From Anoplolepis gracilipes (lineage: Eukaryota > Arthropoda > Insecta > Hymenoptera > Formicidae), in contig NC_132977.1 in NCBI RefSeq assembly GCF_047496725.1, positions 12,782,001 through 12,846,000 on the forward strand: DNA of 64,000 nucleotides, read 5' to 3'. Made by a program: the position numbers and the translations under genes. Under the pieces are notes generated by a model that saw only the letters and a program-made list of their open reading frames with translations, had not been told where the DNA came from and did no database searches. This document shows, piece after piece, positions 54,859 through 64,000 of this stretch. Each line of letters starts with the position of its first letter. The first letter of the stretch is position 1.

Positions 54859-55916
54859 TTTTATGAACAGATTTTTGGAAGTCCAATGGGTTCTCCATTA
54901 TCCTCGATTTTGGCCGACATAGTTATGGATGACCTAGAGTCATATTGTTTACATTCTTTAAATTTTAACGTCACCACCTATTATCGATATGTTGACGATA
55001 TCTTCGCAGTAGTTCCGCGCATAGGCTTAGACGAAATAATAAAGACCTTTAATAATTTTCACCCCCGATTGAAGTTTACCGTTGAAATAGAACATAACAA
55101 TTCCATTAGTTTTTTAAATACAACAATTATGCGTGTCGACAACACACTTATAACCAATTGGTTTAGGAAGTCTACATGGTCGGGAAGATACATTAACTTT
55201 CACTCTAACCACCCAACAAAGTATAAAATAAATACTATATACAATCTCGTTGATCATGCCTTACTACTCTTAGATGTCAGATTCCACAAAGAGAATATAA
55301 ATATAGTTCATAAAATATTACGTAATAATTGTTTCCCTGAAAAATTTGTTGAGCGACACATACAAGAATATATGTTTTGAAGAATCGCAAAACCACTAAC
55401 ACTGATGAATCTATCAATAAATTACAACCAAAAAACTTTTTTATGTTGCTACCTTTTGTTAAAGATTTTAGTTCATGTTTGCGCCGATCAATACAAGACA
55501 CGGGTTTGAGTGTAGCGTCGATAGTAACGAATAAGCTTAACACATTGATCAGACGTGGCAAAGATATGTTAAATATTGATAATAGAACTAATGTCATATA
55601 TAAAATTCGTTGTAGGGATTGTGATGCGTTTTACATAAGCCAAACAAAAAGACATTTGCGCACAAGGCTTAACGAACATTGTAAAAATATCAAATTGCAT
55701 CCTTCGTGTCAATCCGTAATTAGTAAGCATAGATCGAAATTCGGACATGACTTTGAGTGGTATAGCCCAGAGATTTTACATAACGAGAAATTTATAAAAA
55801 AGAGAGAAATAGCAGAAATGTTTTTCATCAAGAAATTTAACAACAACACAATAAACTTACAAAAAGACACAGAAAATCTACATAATATTTATGACAAGAT
55901 TATAAAGGTCGTCTAA
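54859..55916 (+). pseudogene. Penelope-like RT (C-terminal part) plus GIY-YIG endonuclease
   Basis: The RT part (to 55380) shows GSPMGSPLSSILADIVM and YYRYVDDIFAVVP, the catalytic YVDD motif of Penelope RTs, then SFLNTTIMRVDN. A single stop/frame change near 55378-55380 separates it from the endonuclease part (to 55916), which has FVKDFSSCLRRSIQD, YKIRCRDCDAFYISQTKRHL and FIKKREIAEMFFIKKFN. The conserved Gly of YIG is Ser here (YIS). The RT lacks its N-terminal fingers. The enzyme would cut DNA and prime reverse transcription in an active element. Confidence 0.87.
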
Positions 55917-56160
55917 TGTTTTTTAAAAATCGACGGTTTAGTTTCGACATTAGTTTTGACAAGACGTGTTCCGTCTTGTTAAAACTAATGTCACTTGTTA
56001 GTTCGTCAAATCAATATGTTTAACTAACTGCTACCTGTACAACACATTGATATACATCTTTGTTCACTCGAATGTATGTACTAAATTTATTTGATTTTTT
56101 TTTATTGATTTACTGCGTTTACCGTCTTGGTTCAATTTATTTGTTATTCATTGTAGTTAA

Positions 56161-56199
56161 ACTTGAAAAGGACCACAACCAAATGGTCGAAACGTCGTT
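56161..56199 (+). ncRNA. Degenerate hammerhead-ribozyme-like motif in Penelope terminal repeat
   Basis: ACTTGAAAAGGACCACAACC followed by AAATGGTCGAAACGTCG has a short GACC/GGTC stem and the GAAAC that follows stem II in hammerheads. The CUGANGA core is altered to a CTTGAAA-like sequence. Penelope-like elements are known to encode minimal hammerheads in this position. As written it is probably inactive. Confidence 0.35.
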
Positions 56200-56256
56200 T
56201 TAATATTAAATAAAGATATTATTGGCTAGTTTGGTCGTTCTACTTACATTACTTGC

Positions 56257-56659
56257 TATAATAATATATAATATTATTTAAATAATATAATATATATAGA
56301 GAAAGTTACAATGTCCCATTTGACACTTTCACTTTAAAGCACATACTTTATTCTCTAATAATCAAATTATCAAAATAATAAAATAATGTTATAATGTTCT
56401 TGAAATTGTCCATTGATCTAAAAATCCAAATATTTCTATTAACACAAGACGGATTTTTAACGTCATTAATCACACTTTTTGAGTGATGACTTGTATCATT
56501 TGAAAACGATAATATTTCGTAATTTGACTTCCATAAAGTCCATTAAAACATTAATATTATGAAAATTGTTTTACATTTTTTTTCAAATTATATCTTTAAA
56601 ACAATTCCTAAATAAAACATATAAGTATATATAATTATTAAAATGTCTATTATTAAAAT
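56257..56659. other. AT-rich spacer
   Basis: No gene or repeat recognised apart from short TATAAT-rich runs at 56260-56300. Confidence 0.45.
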
Positions 56660-57315
56660 GTGGTTTACATGTGCGCATTAGTTAAAAAATTATCCCAGAA
56701 GCGATTTATTCGTGAGCTGGTTGCATTTTATGCCAGATGCGGTTTGCAAGGCGCACTGGTTAAAAAATTATCCCAGAGGCGATTTATTAGTGAGCTGGTT
56801 GTAATATTTCTTACTAAATGCGGTTTGTATGTGCGCATTAGTTAAAAAATTATCCCAGAGGCGATTTATTCGTGAGCTGGTTGCATTTTATGCCAGATGC
56901 GGTTTGCAAGGCGCACTGGTTAAAAAATTATCCCAGAGGCGATTTATTAGTGAGCTGGTTGTAATATTTCTTACTAAATGCGGTTTGTATGTGCGCATTA
57001 GTTAAAAAATTATCCCAGAGGCGATTTATTCGTGAGCTGGTTGCATTTTATGCCAGATGCGGTTTGCAAGGCGCACTGATTAAAAAATTATCCCAGAGGC
57101 GATTTATTAGTGAGCTGGTTGTAATATTTCTTATTAAATGCGGTTTGCATATGCGCATTAGTTAAAAAATAATCCCAGAGGCGATTTATTCGTGAGCTGA
57201 TTGCATTTTATGCCAGATGCGGTTTGCATGTGCGCACTGGTTAAAAAATTATCCTAGAAGTGATTTATTCGTGAGCTGGTTGCATTTTATGCCAGATGCG
57301 GTTTGCATGTGACAT
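56660..57315. repeat. Satellite of 160-bp dimers built from two ~80-bp monomers
   Basis: GCGCATTAGTTAAAAAATTA starts recur at 56673, 56833, 56993 and 57153, an exact 160-bp period. Each dimer has monomer A (TTATTCGTGAGCTGGTTGCA, then TATGCCAGATGCGG) and monomer B (TTATTAGTGAGCTGGTTGTA, then TATTTCTTACTAAATGCGG). Both share TTATCCCAGAGGCGATTTAT. The array's right edge is joined to YqaJ coding sequence, whose N-terminal part it replaces. Confidence 0.9.
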
Positions 57316-57317
57316 TT

Positions 57318-60300
57318 TGCGCTGCAATTGTAAAGAACATTTTGTTCCCTCCCTTTATCGATACCGCGGCTATGAAATATAGTTGCGAAAGGAAAAAAAT
57401 TGCAAAAAATTGGACAAAAAAAAAGGAGATTAAAATTTGCGGATTATTCATTGATGTTAAAAATCCATGCTTGGGTGCTTCTCCTGATGGGCTCGTAGAT
57501 AAAGATGGCCTGGTAGAAATAAAATGTCCTCTATCAGCTGAATATTTAACAGCGGAAGAGACTATAAAGACGCTGCCTCAATTAAAAAGCGTTTTTGATA
57601 AGAAAAATCTAGATAAGATGAATCCAAAACATCGATTTTTCTATCAAGTTCAAGGCCAGTTAAGTGTAACGCAGCGAGAATATTGTATTTTCACTGTGTG
57701 GACGCCAAGAAGCTTAAAAATAGTACGTGTTAATAGGGACAATGTATTTTGGAATACTCAAACGCTGCCCTTTTTAACACGTTTCTATTATGATTGCATA
57801 CTGCCCGAAATCTTAGATAATCGACATAATAGACATATGCCTATTAGAAATCTTAAATATATAATAGAAGTTCAAGAAGCAGCCCAAAATTTACTGGTCA
57901 AAAAAATCGTCGACAATATAATATAGACGAAAATATTATCAAAGAAAGTCAATGTTGCGAATCCAATATTTTACCAATGGAAGCAACTAATACTACTGTT
58001 ACTGTTCTGACAAATGCGGAACAAGATGACGATTGCATCATTGTTAGTTATTCACAAAATAAAGAAGAACTAACTGAAGATGATATAGCGAGACATAAAG
58101 AATTTCTCAATAAACAGGTTATTCCTTTTGTAGCCCAGTAAAATTGCTCGATATTTCACGATTTGGAAAAAATAATTGAACAAATGCTGCAATTTCGTGG
58201 AGAGGTCTGTTTTGAAGTGCTTTTTGACATATTAAAAGTCCCTATGCGTGGAAGCTACGGAAAATTCACAGTGGTGACAAAAAACCGGTTTTTCGTAAAT
58301 AATTCGAAAAGTATCAAGTTTATGAGCAAAAACATAATATCAAAATTGTAGCTAATAAAATTCCGCACAATTTGGTTTTTTATAGAAGACCATACGACCA
58401 GAAGCCGAGATAGAATTTTTTAAAATATGGGTCATTTTGTGAAGCGACGAAAACGCGCCCGCGCGTCATGCATTTTTCGTTAATATTTCGAAAATGGCCA
58501 TTTGGATCGCAAAATCGTTTAAATGAAAGTTGTAGAGCACTAAATTGCGAATGAATTGTGTTTTTTTTATTCCTGTGCGATTGATATTTGCGGAGATACG
58601 AATATTTAAAAAATTTTTGAGTGCGCTGTTAGTGGCTAAAACTACAATTTTCGTGTGAAAAAGTCGATTATAACTCAAAAAGTACTGATTGTACGCATAT
58701 AGCATGTATTATAAAAGTAATAGGGAATAAAATTTTGAAATTTTTCATGTATATTTAAATTCATTTTAGTAATGAGTGTATGAGATAAAGGCAAGAAAGT
58801 TGCAAAATTTGAATTTTGAAAGGTATTTGCAAAATAGCTCACTTCCAGTTGACTGTAGGCTATAATAACATATACATTAATTAAAGACAATTAAATTATC
58901 TTTAAAATGAGGCAGACCCTTTTACGATAAATTGTTTATGAGTTATAGGTGTTTAAAAATAAAGGCCAATATACATTTTTATTAAAAATTATAGTTATAG
59001 TGCAAAAACGTATGGGTAACAATTTTTTAAAAATTAGTTTCAACCTATTTTTATTAGTTCATATACATATGAAAATGGTCCAGCTGCGTAAGTCCATCAC
59101 GAGATGTGTTTTACTAAAAAAACAGGCATTGGAAAAATGCTGTATTTCGGATAAATTATGCCAAAATTGCATTTTCATTCCTTTTCTTCTCTATATTTTC
59201 ATTTCTGTAAACTTTACAAAGAAAATGCACAGGATCTAAATTGAAGGTAACAAAATGTCCTTCAATTTAGGTCCTGTGCATTTTCTTTGTAAAGTTGACA
59301 GAAATGAAAATATAGAGAAGAAAAGGAATGAAAATGCAATTTTGGCATAATTTATCCGAAATACAGCATTTTTCCAATGCCTGTTTTTTTAGTAAAACTC
59401 ATCTCGTGATGGACTTACGCAGCTGGACCATTTTCATATGTATATGAACTATAACTGTAATTTTTAATAAAAATGTATATTGGCCTTTATTTTTAAACAC
59501 CTATAACTCATAAACGATTTATCGTAGAAGGGTCTGCCACGGCTCATTTTAAAGATAATTTAATTGTCTTTAATTAATGTATATGTTATTATAGCCTATA
59601 GCCAACCGGAAGTGAGCAATTTTGCAAAATACCTTTCAAAATTCAAATTTTGCAACTTTCTTGCCTTTATCTCATACACTCATTACCAAAATGAATGTAA
59701 ATATACATAAAAAGTTTCAAAATTTTATTCCCTATTACTTTTATAATACATGCTATATGCATACGATCAGTACTTTTTGAGTTATAATCGATTTTTTTCA
59801 CACGAAAATTGTAGTTTTAACCACTAACAGCGCACTCAAAAAGTTTTAAATATTCGTATCTCCGCAAATATCGATCGCACAGAAATAAAAAAAACGCAAT
59901 TTATTCGCAATTTAGTGCTTTACAATTTTCATTTAAACGATTTTGCGATCCAAATGGCCATTTTCGAGATATTAACGAAAAATGCACAACGCGCGGGTGC
60001 GTTTTCGTCGCGTCGTAAAATGACCCATATTTTAAAAAATTCTATCTCGGCTTTTATTGGTTGTGCGGAGTTTTATAAAACATCAAATTGTGCGGAATTT
60101 TATTAGCTACAATTTTGATATTATGTTTTTGCTCGTAAACTTGATACTTTTCGAATTATTTACGAAAAACCGGTTTTTTGGACCTTTTTGTCACCACTGT
60201 GAGTTTTCCGTAGCTTCCACGCATGGGAACTTTTGATATGTCAAAAAGAACTCCAAAACACACCTCTCCACGAAATTGCAGCATTTGTTCAATTATTTCT

Positions 60301-60848
60301 TCAAAAAAATTCCATTTTACTGGGTTATTAATTTAGTAAGGGACAATGTATTACCTGTACGTTGCAAACTAAACGACGAATTATTGGACCGATTTTTACG
60401 CGTCGTAAGAAATAAATCTCATTTTAAAACACAAAGTGTGCTATATTTAGAATATCCTCATTTAATTGAAGCAAGTCATAGCGACAAAAGCTTACAAATT
60501 ATTGGAGGAAATTGTAGTGATCACTGGCGATGTATATTTTTTGACAGCACCAAGCTTCGAGTGTACGACAGTTTACCCGGTTGTACATACGATAAATTGG
60601 TGTGTAAAGAAAAAAATTACATTGATCGTCGTTATCCACAAATAAGTACAAATGATATAATATTTGCAAAGGTTCAAGTACAACCTGATAGCATATGTTG
60701 TGGAATTTATGCTGCAGCTTTCGCCACAGTTGTAGCATTAGAAGGAAATCCTTCTAACAAGAAATATTCCAATCGTGTGGAATACATGAGGCAACATTTT
60801 CTTAATATTGTAGCAGAAAATGAATTGTCGCCTTTTCCAAAATGGTAA
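57318..60848 (+). pseudogene. YqaJ-type nuclease joined to a Ulp1/C48 cysteine protease, interrupted by a palindrome
   Basis: The first block (57318-57926) is a YqaJ/lambda-exonuclease domain: CAAIVKNILFPPFIDTAAMK, FIDVKNPCLGASPDGLVDKD (catalytic Asp), GLVEIKCPLSAEYL (ExK) and FYQVQGQLSVTQREYCIFTV (Gln). After a frameshift near 57926 a linker runs to about 58133 (QDDDCIIVSYSQNKEELTED, HKEFLNKQVIPFV). The palindrome 58134-60324 intervenes. The frame then resumes with LVRDNVLPVRCKLNDELLDR and a C48 protease domain to 60848: His in CSDHWRC, Asp in VYDSLPG, Gln in VQPDS and Cys in CCGIYAAAF. One protein seems intended. Roles might be end resection and polyprotein or SUMO-like cleavage; both are inference. 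Confidence 0.72.
58134..60324. mobile_element. 2.2-kb palindromic (foldback) insertion
   Basis: CCCAGTAAAAT at 58134 is mirrored by ATTTTACTGGG ending 60324. The arms pair almost throughout and meet near 59253 (AAATTGAAGG / CCTTCAATTT around a short loop). Landmarks in both arms: AACAAATGCTGCAATTTCGT, CGTAGCTTCCACGCAT and GACTTACGCAGCTGGACCAT. The left arm is about 45 bp longer. No coding capacity; ORFs inside are fortuitous. It disrupts the YqaJ-C48 gene. I could not settle a target duplication. Confidence 0.88.
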
Positions 60849-61225
60849 TCCAATGAATCATTGGAAAAAGGCATTTCAATATTATTGATTTCTTTGTATT
60901 CGGAGAGACGAAAATAATACATACATTATGGTTGCGTCTTACGAGAATGGGCGATGGAAGGCGCCTATTCTATATATAAAATATTCTATAAATATATTTT
61001 ATATTATATATGTTATATATAAAGCCAGGAGCGATCTGTACTGGCATTATACGTTTCTTTTTGTTAATTACACATTGACGTTCCATATGTATATATGTCA
61101 AATGATATATTCATATTCTGTTGCATTTTTTTGTTCAACCAAAATTATTGCCATGCAAAGCCATGTGCGGGAGGAATCGTCATGCAAAATGTGCAATGAA
61201 TATAAACAAAATATTTAATTATTTA
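60849..61225. other. Spacer after the C48 domain
   Basis: AT-rich, no recognised gene. A short ORF at 60928-61218 has no known motif. Confidence 0.4.
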
Positions 61226-62184
61226 AGAATTATATGTATATAACAATGTACATCTAATGTTATATACTTATTTTTATCTCTATATAATAAATACAAATAA
61301 ATTGTTAAACTTTTTCTTTAATTTTATAAATGTATAGTATTATATATATTTGTGAAATAAATATTTTATCATATTTGATATCTCTTAGACACTTTGCACA
61401 CGTCTACTTCATTTTGTACATAACTTTATTATATCATGGTTTTGCATATGCCAAACATGCAATAAATATGGAACTAAATATGCTACAATATATATATATT
61501 TAATTTGAGAAATATATATGTGTATATAACACTATATATATCTAATGTCATACTTTTCTTATTTTTATCTGTATATAATAAGTGCAAATAAATTGTTTAT
61601 TATTTATAATACATATTAGGTATTGAGTATATAATTATCTCTATTTTGTATTTTATACCATAATGTGTGTGAAAAAAGTTATGAATACGTGTATTTACAA
61701 TAATAATAAATATATGTATTTATCTAATATATATATTGAATGCTATTATAAAAATACATTTTAAAATTTCATTTATTATGGTATAAAATACAAAAAAAGC
61801 ATAATTTTATATTCAATATCTAATTGTATTTCTAATAGACAATTTATTTTCATTTATATTACATACAGATAAAAATAAAAAAAGTGTATGACATTAGATA
61901 TGTGTTATATATACATATTTCTCAAAAAATATTGTAACATATTTTGTTCCTACTTATTGCATATTTTGCATATGCAAAGCCATGATATAATGAAGCCATG
62001 TACAAGATGAAGTAGACGTGTGTAAAGTGTTAAGAGATATCAAGTGATAAAATATTTATTTCACAAATATATATAATACTATACATTTATAAAATTAAAG
62101 AAAAAGTTTAACAATTTATTTGTATTTATTATATAGAGATAAAAATAAGTATATAACATTAGATGTACATTGTTATATAATTCT
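61226..62184. repeat. Long inverted repeat, ~430-bp arms
   Basis: AGAATTATATGTATATAACA..., ATCTCTATATAATAAATACA and CACACGTCTACTTCATTTTG on the left are mirrored by ACATTGTTATATAATTCT, TGTATTTATTATATAGAGAT and AGATGAAGTAGACGTGTG on the right. The centre is near 61708. Pairing has moderate mismatch, so it is older than the 58134-60324 palindrome. Confidence 0.8.
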
Positions 62185-62376
62185 CAAATTTAATTTGTTT
62201 ACACACATTTTGTATATGCCTATTAGTCCTCTATATTACGTTCAGCCTTGCAACGAAATTTTGGTCGAGAAAAAAAGTCGTTTCTTTATAACAATTGGAA
62301 ACGATACATGTACAAAGATTATGCATCAGTGTGTATTATTACTACACAACAAATATCTCTTTGCGAGCGAACGAAA

Positions 62377-62646
62377 GAGACGATAATAGAAGCAAGCGAG
62401 ACAATAATAGGAACGAGGGAGACAGTAATAAGAGCGAACGAGACAGTAATAAGAGCGAGCGAGACAGTAATAGGAGCGAGCGAGAGGGGCATAGCAGTTG
62501 GCAGAGAAAACTCGAGCCTTTCCTTGCACGCTGCTATTCCTCTCTCGCTCGCTCCTATTACTGTCTCGCTCGCTCCTATTACTGTCTCGCTCGCTTCTAT
62601 TGCTATCTCGCTCGCTCTTATTGCTGTCTCGCTCACTCTCATACCG
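62377..62646. repeat. Two inverted arrays of a 21-bp repeat
   Basis: Five units of GAGACAGTAATAAGAGCGAG-type sequence start at 62377, 62398, 62419, 62440 and 62461. After a ~60-bp spacer, about five units in inverted orientation (TCGCTCGCTCCTATTACTGT type) run from about 62542 to 62646, also at 21-bp spacing. The period is divisible by three, so both strands show open frames of 7-residue repeats (RSERDSN). The arrays lie 82 bp from the right tip of the TTAA element. Confidence 0.88.
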
Positions 62647-62728
62647 ACTGCGTCGGTAATACTTTTTTAGTTCTTTCAAGGCGACGCTCAAAACCGCGTA
62701 TGAGTTCGGCCGACACTTCGGTATCCCC

Positions 62729-63700
62729 TTAACAAATTAAGGCAATGGGCGTCTTCCGTGACGAAGTCGCTGGACCTCAAGGTCCTAGAGAACACCATCT
62801 CCACCCTCTTCCCAAGGATCGGGGTTTATCCCCATTTGAGCGATCGAGGGGGGGGGTGGAGTGGGAGAAAGTCTCAAGGCTTCCAACGAAGAGATAGCCG
62901 GGGTGATAAAGAGATTAAGGACATGGGGAAACAAGGCTCTGGGTCCTGATGGGATCCCCGGCCGGGTCTGGGTTGTGTCCTTGGCCCAACTGTCGGATCT
63001 AGTTAAAGACATCTTCACAGGATGTCTTAGGGATGGATACTCCCCCCCAGTCTGGGAGAGGGCCAGGTTGGTTCTCACCCCAAAGAGGGGCAACATGCGG
63101 GCACCCCGTCGGCGTGCCTATATGCTTGCTGGACGAGATCGGGAAGCTTCTCGAAAGAGTTATAGCCAACCGACTCGTCCAGCACCTGAAGGAAGTTGGA
63201 CCGAACCTCCACGAAGATCAGTTCGGATTTCGCGAGGCGTTTGACTACTGATGCGATTAAGTGCGTCAGGGCTCTCGTGGAGTCCGAGACAGAACAGGGC
63301 AGGGTGGTTATGGCTGTATCGTTGGATATAGCCAACGCATTCAACACCCTGCCCTGGGGGAAGGTGGAGAGCGCTTTTGAACATCACGGCGTTCCCTAGT
63401 ACCTCGTGGAGATGATCGGTTCCTATTTCAAAAGCAGGGGTCTAAAATACCGCGATAAAAGCGGTACTAATTGCCGGCGGGAAATGCATTGCGGTGTCCC
63501 TTAGGGGTCGGTCCTAGGACCCCTCTTATGGGACATTACATATGATCGGGTCCTCAGGATTGTCCTCCCTCCCGGCGTAAGACAGCGTGTTACGCTATCA
63601 ATGACAGCGTCAGCGATAGGGACGACGGCGGCGGTAGAACTGGACGTATTTGCCGAAGATCTCGCCGTCGTCGTTAAAGAGGAAGCAGCCCTCCCATATC
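62729..63700 (+). pseudogene. R1-type ORF2 reverse transcriptase, degenerate
   Basis: Blocks in order are QWASSVTKSLDLKVLENTI (linker), KALGPDGIPGRVWV (RT motif 1), DGYSPPVWERARLVLTPKRG, LDEIGKLLERVIANRLVQHL, EDQFGFREA followed by TTDAIKCVRALVE, and AVSLDIANAFNTLPWGKVE (motif A with catalytic Asp). Then comes GVP-stop-GSVLGPLLWD (motif B with a TAG at the usual Gln), and VFAEDLAVVVKEE, a corrupted motif C where YADD is expected. Frames change repeatedly. Loss of the catalytic pair and the TAG show it is dead. Confidence 0.82.
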
Positions 63701-64000
63701 ACTTGGGACTTGGGCACAAGGACGGGGGTTCGAGCGGGAAACTCGAGCCCTCATCCTCCCCCGGGAAAGAGTCTTTTCCCTCCCGAAGGGGTGGTGTGGG
63801 GGTGTGGCCTCTCTGCGCCACGATTAACCACGAGAAGGCCTCCTCTCCCTACTACACACGGGAGAGGAATGGGGCCTACGTCCGAACAGGACGTAGGCCC
63901 CACAGGTAACAAAAACAAACGGCCCTCCGGAAGTAATGCAAATGCTCGTTCCCTTGGAAAAGCCCGGGCCAGGCCACCGCAGGAGTTTTAGTGGGTCGGG
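63701..64000. other. GC-rich sequence after the RT remnant
   Basis: No conserved protein motif. A 13-bp inverted pair is present near 63870-63902. It may be divergent R1 sequence or another insert. Confidence 0.35.

Larger units (their letters stand above)
54113..56256 (+). mobile_element. Penelope-like element with inverted terminal copies
   Basis: An RT-GIY-YIG coding region (54859-55916) is bracketed by ~746-bp inverted copies: 54113-54858 (on the - strand) and 55509-56256. Each copy contains the endonuclease end of the ORF and the 3' non-coding part. An inverted upstream copy is a known arrangement of Penelope-like elements (pLTR). The RT is 5'-truncated; only its C-terminal third remains. 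Confidence 0.87.
52974..62728. mobile_element. 9,755-bp TTAA-flanked composite insertion (piggyBac/Kolobok-type ends)
   Basis: The insertion begins AGGGATACCG and ends CGGTATCCCC, i.e. 9-bp inverted tips GGGATACCG, within duplicated TTAA. TTAA duplication is typical of piggyBac and Kolobok superfamilies. No piggyBac DDD transposase or Kolobok THAP transposase was recognised inside. Its contents are a Penelope-like element, a dimeric satellite, a YqaJ-C48 gene, two long palindromes and inverted 21-bp arrays near the right end. The YqaJ-C48 gene may be the element's own; the rest look like later insertions. Confidence 0.8.
62729..64000 (+). mobile_element. R1-clade element, 3' part (RT), continuing past the window
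   Basis: The GC-rich R1 ORF2 resumes directly after the right TTAA. From 63700 onward similarity to RT fades; C/G-rich sequence with an inverted pair (GGGGCCTACGTCC / GGACGTAGGCCCC at 63870-63902) follows. The element may extend beyond the window or be truncated. Confidence 0.78.

Noticed and set aside
58163..60106. Several short ORFs between the YqaJ and C48 blocks
   Set aside because: They lie in the arms of the palindrome, mirror each other and lack domains.
62377..62646. Open frames on both strands encoding RSERDSN repeats
   Set aside because: They follow from a 21-bp repeat whose period is divisible by three; no other coding evidence exists.

Overview
The window looks like a transposon-dense stretch of an insect chromosome, probably a hymenopteran and possibly an ant. 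That reading rests on AT-rich DNA, very short introns, and BEL/Pao, R1-type, mariner, Penelope-like and CMC elements, plus a Polinton-like virus remnant whose protein families I recognise from arthropod genomes. I see no convincing single-copy host gene, rRNA, tRNA or CRISPR array. Almost every protein-coding signal belongs to a mobile element or an endogenised virus, and nearly all carry frameshifts or stops.

Layout. (1) 1-10.1 kb: an endogenous Polinton/Maverick (adintovirus-like) element. A + strand block holds an unknown ORF, an integrase with chromodomain, a penton-like protein, a pX-like basic core protein, an F54H12.2-family putative major capsid protein, an unknown ORF and an adenain-type protease. 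An N-terminal remnant of the element's protein-primed PolB lies on the - strand (6999-7953), followed by two further small genes. The integrase, penton and protease are each broken once. (2) 11.9-20.9 kb: a TNP2/CMC-type transposase gene on the - strand, split by a 7,122-bp insertion (12779-19900) with TA target duplication and CCCRTACRGC termini. The insertion is itself a CMC-like element carrying a TNP2 transposase and a multi-exon DUF4806-type accessory gene. (3) 21.2-26.7 kb: a ~100-bp repeat cluster, several foldback MITEs, a Myb/SANT-like gene and LTR-like non-coding DNA. (4) 26.7-32.3 kb: a MITE (CAGGGTGTCC ends) carrying a 3,877-bp ISL2EU-type element (THAP-DDE transposase plus SWIM-YqaJ nuclease, AT duplication) and a 1,295-bp mariner. 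(5) 34-39.1 kb: a second TNP2 plus accessory-gene CMC element. (6) 39.6-43.1 kb: the 5' part of a BEL/Pao retrotransposon. (7) 43.07-49.88 kb: a 6.8-kb DNA transposon with ~490-bp terminal inverted repeats and a pogo-like (DDE_1) transposase remnant, itself hit by three MITEs. (8) 49.9-64 kb: an R1-clade non-LTR retrotransposon whose ORF2 is split by a 9,755-bp TTAA-flanked insertion (52974-62728). That insertion contains a Penelope-like element, a dimeric satellite, a gene joining a YqaJ nuclease to a Ulp1/C48 cysteine protease (interrupted by a 2.2-kb palindrome), and inverted 21-bp arrays.

The strongest results are the dated nests. At three sites the target duplication and the restored reading frame across the insertion can be read directly: TA in the TNP2 gene, AT in the MITE, and TTAA in R1 ORF2. 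The least familiar coding unit is the YqaJ-C48 gene inside the TTAA element. All coordinates and frames were worked out by eye; family names come from motif recognition, not database searches.
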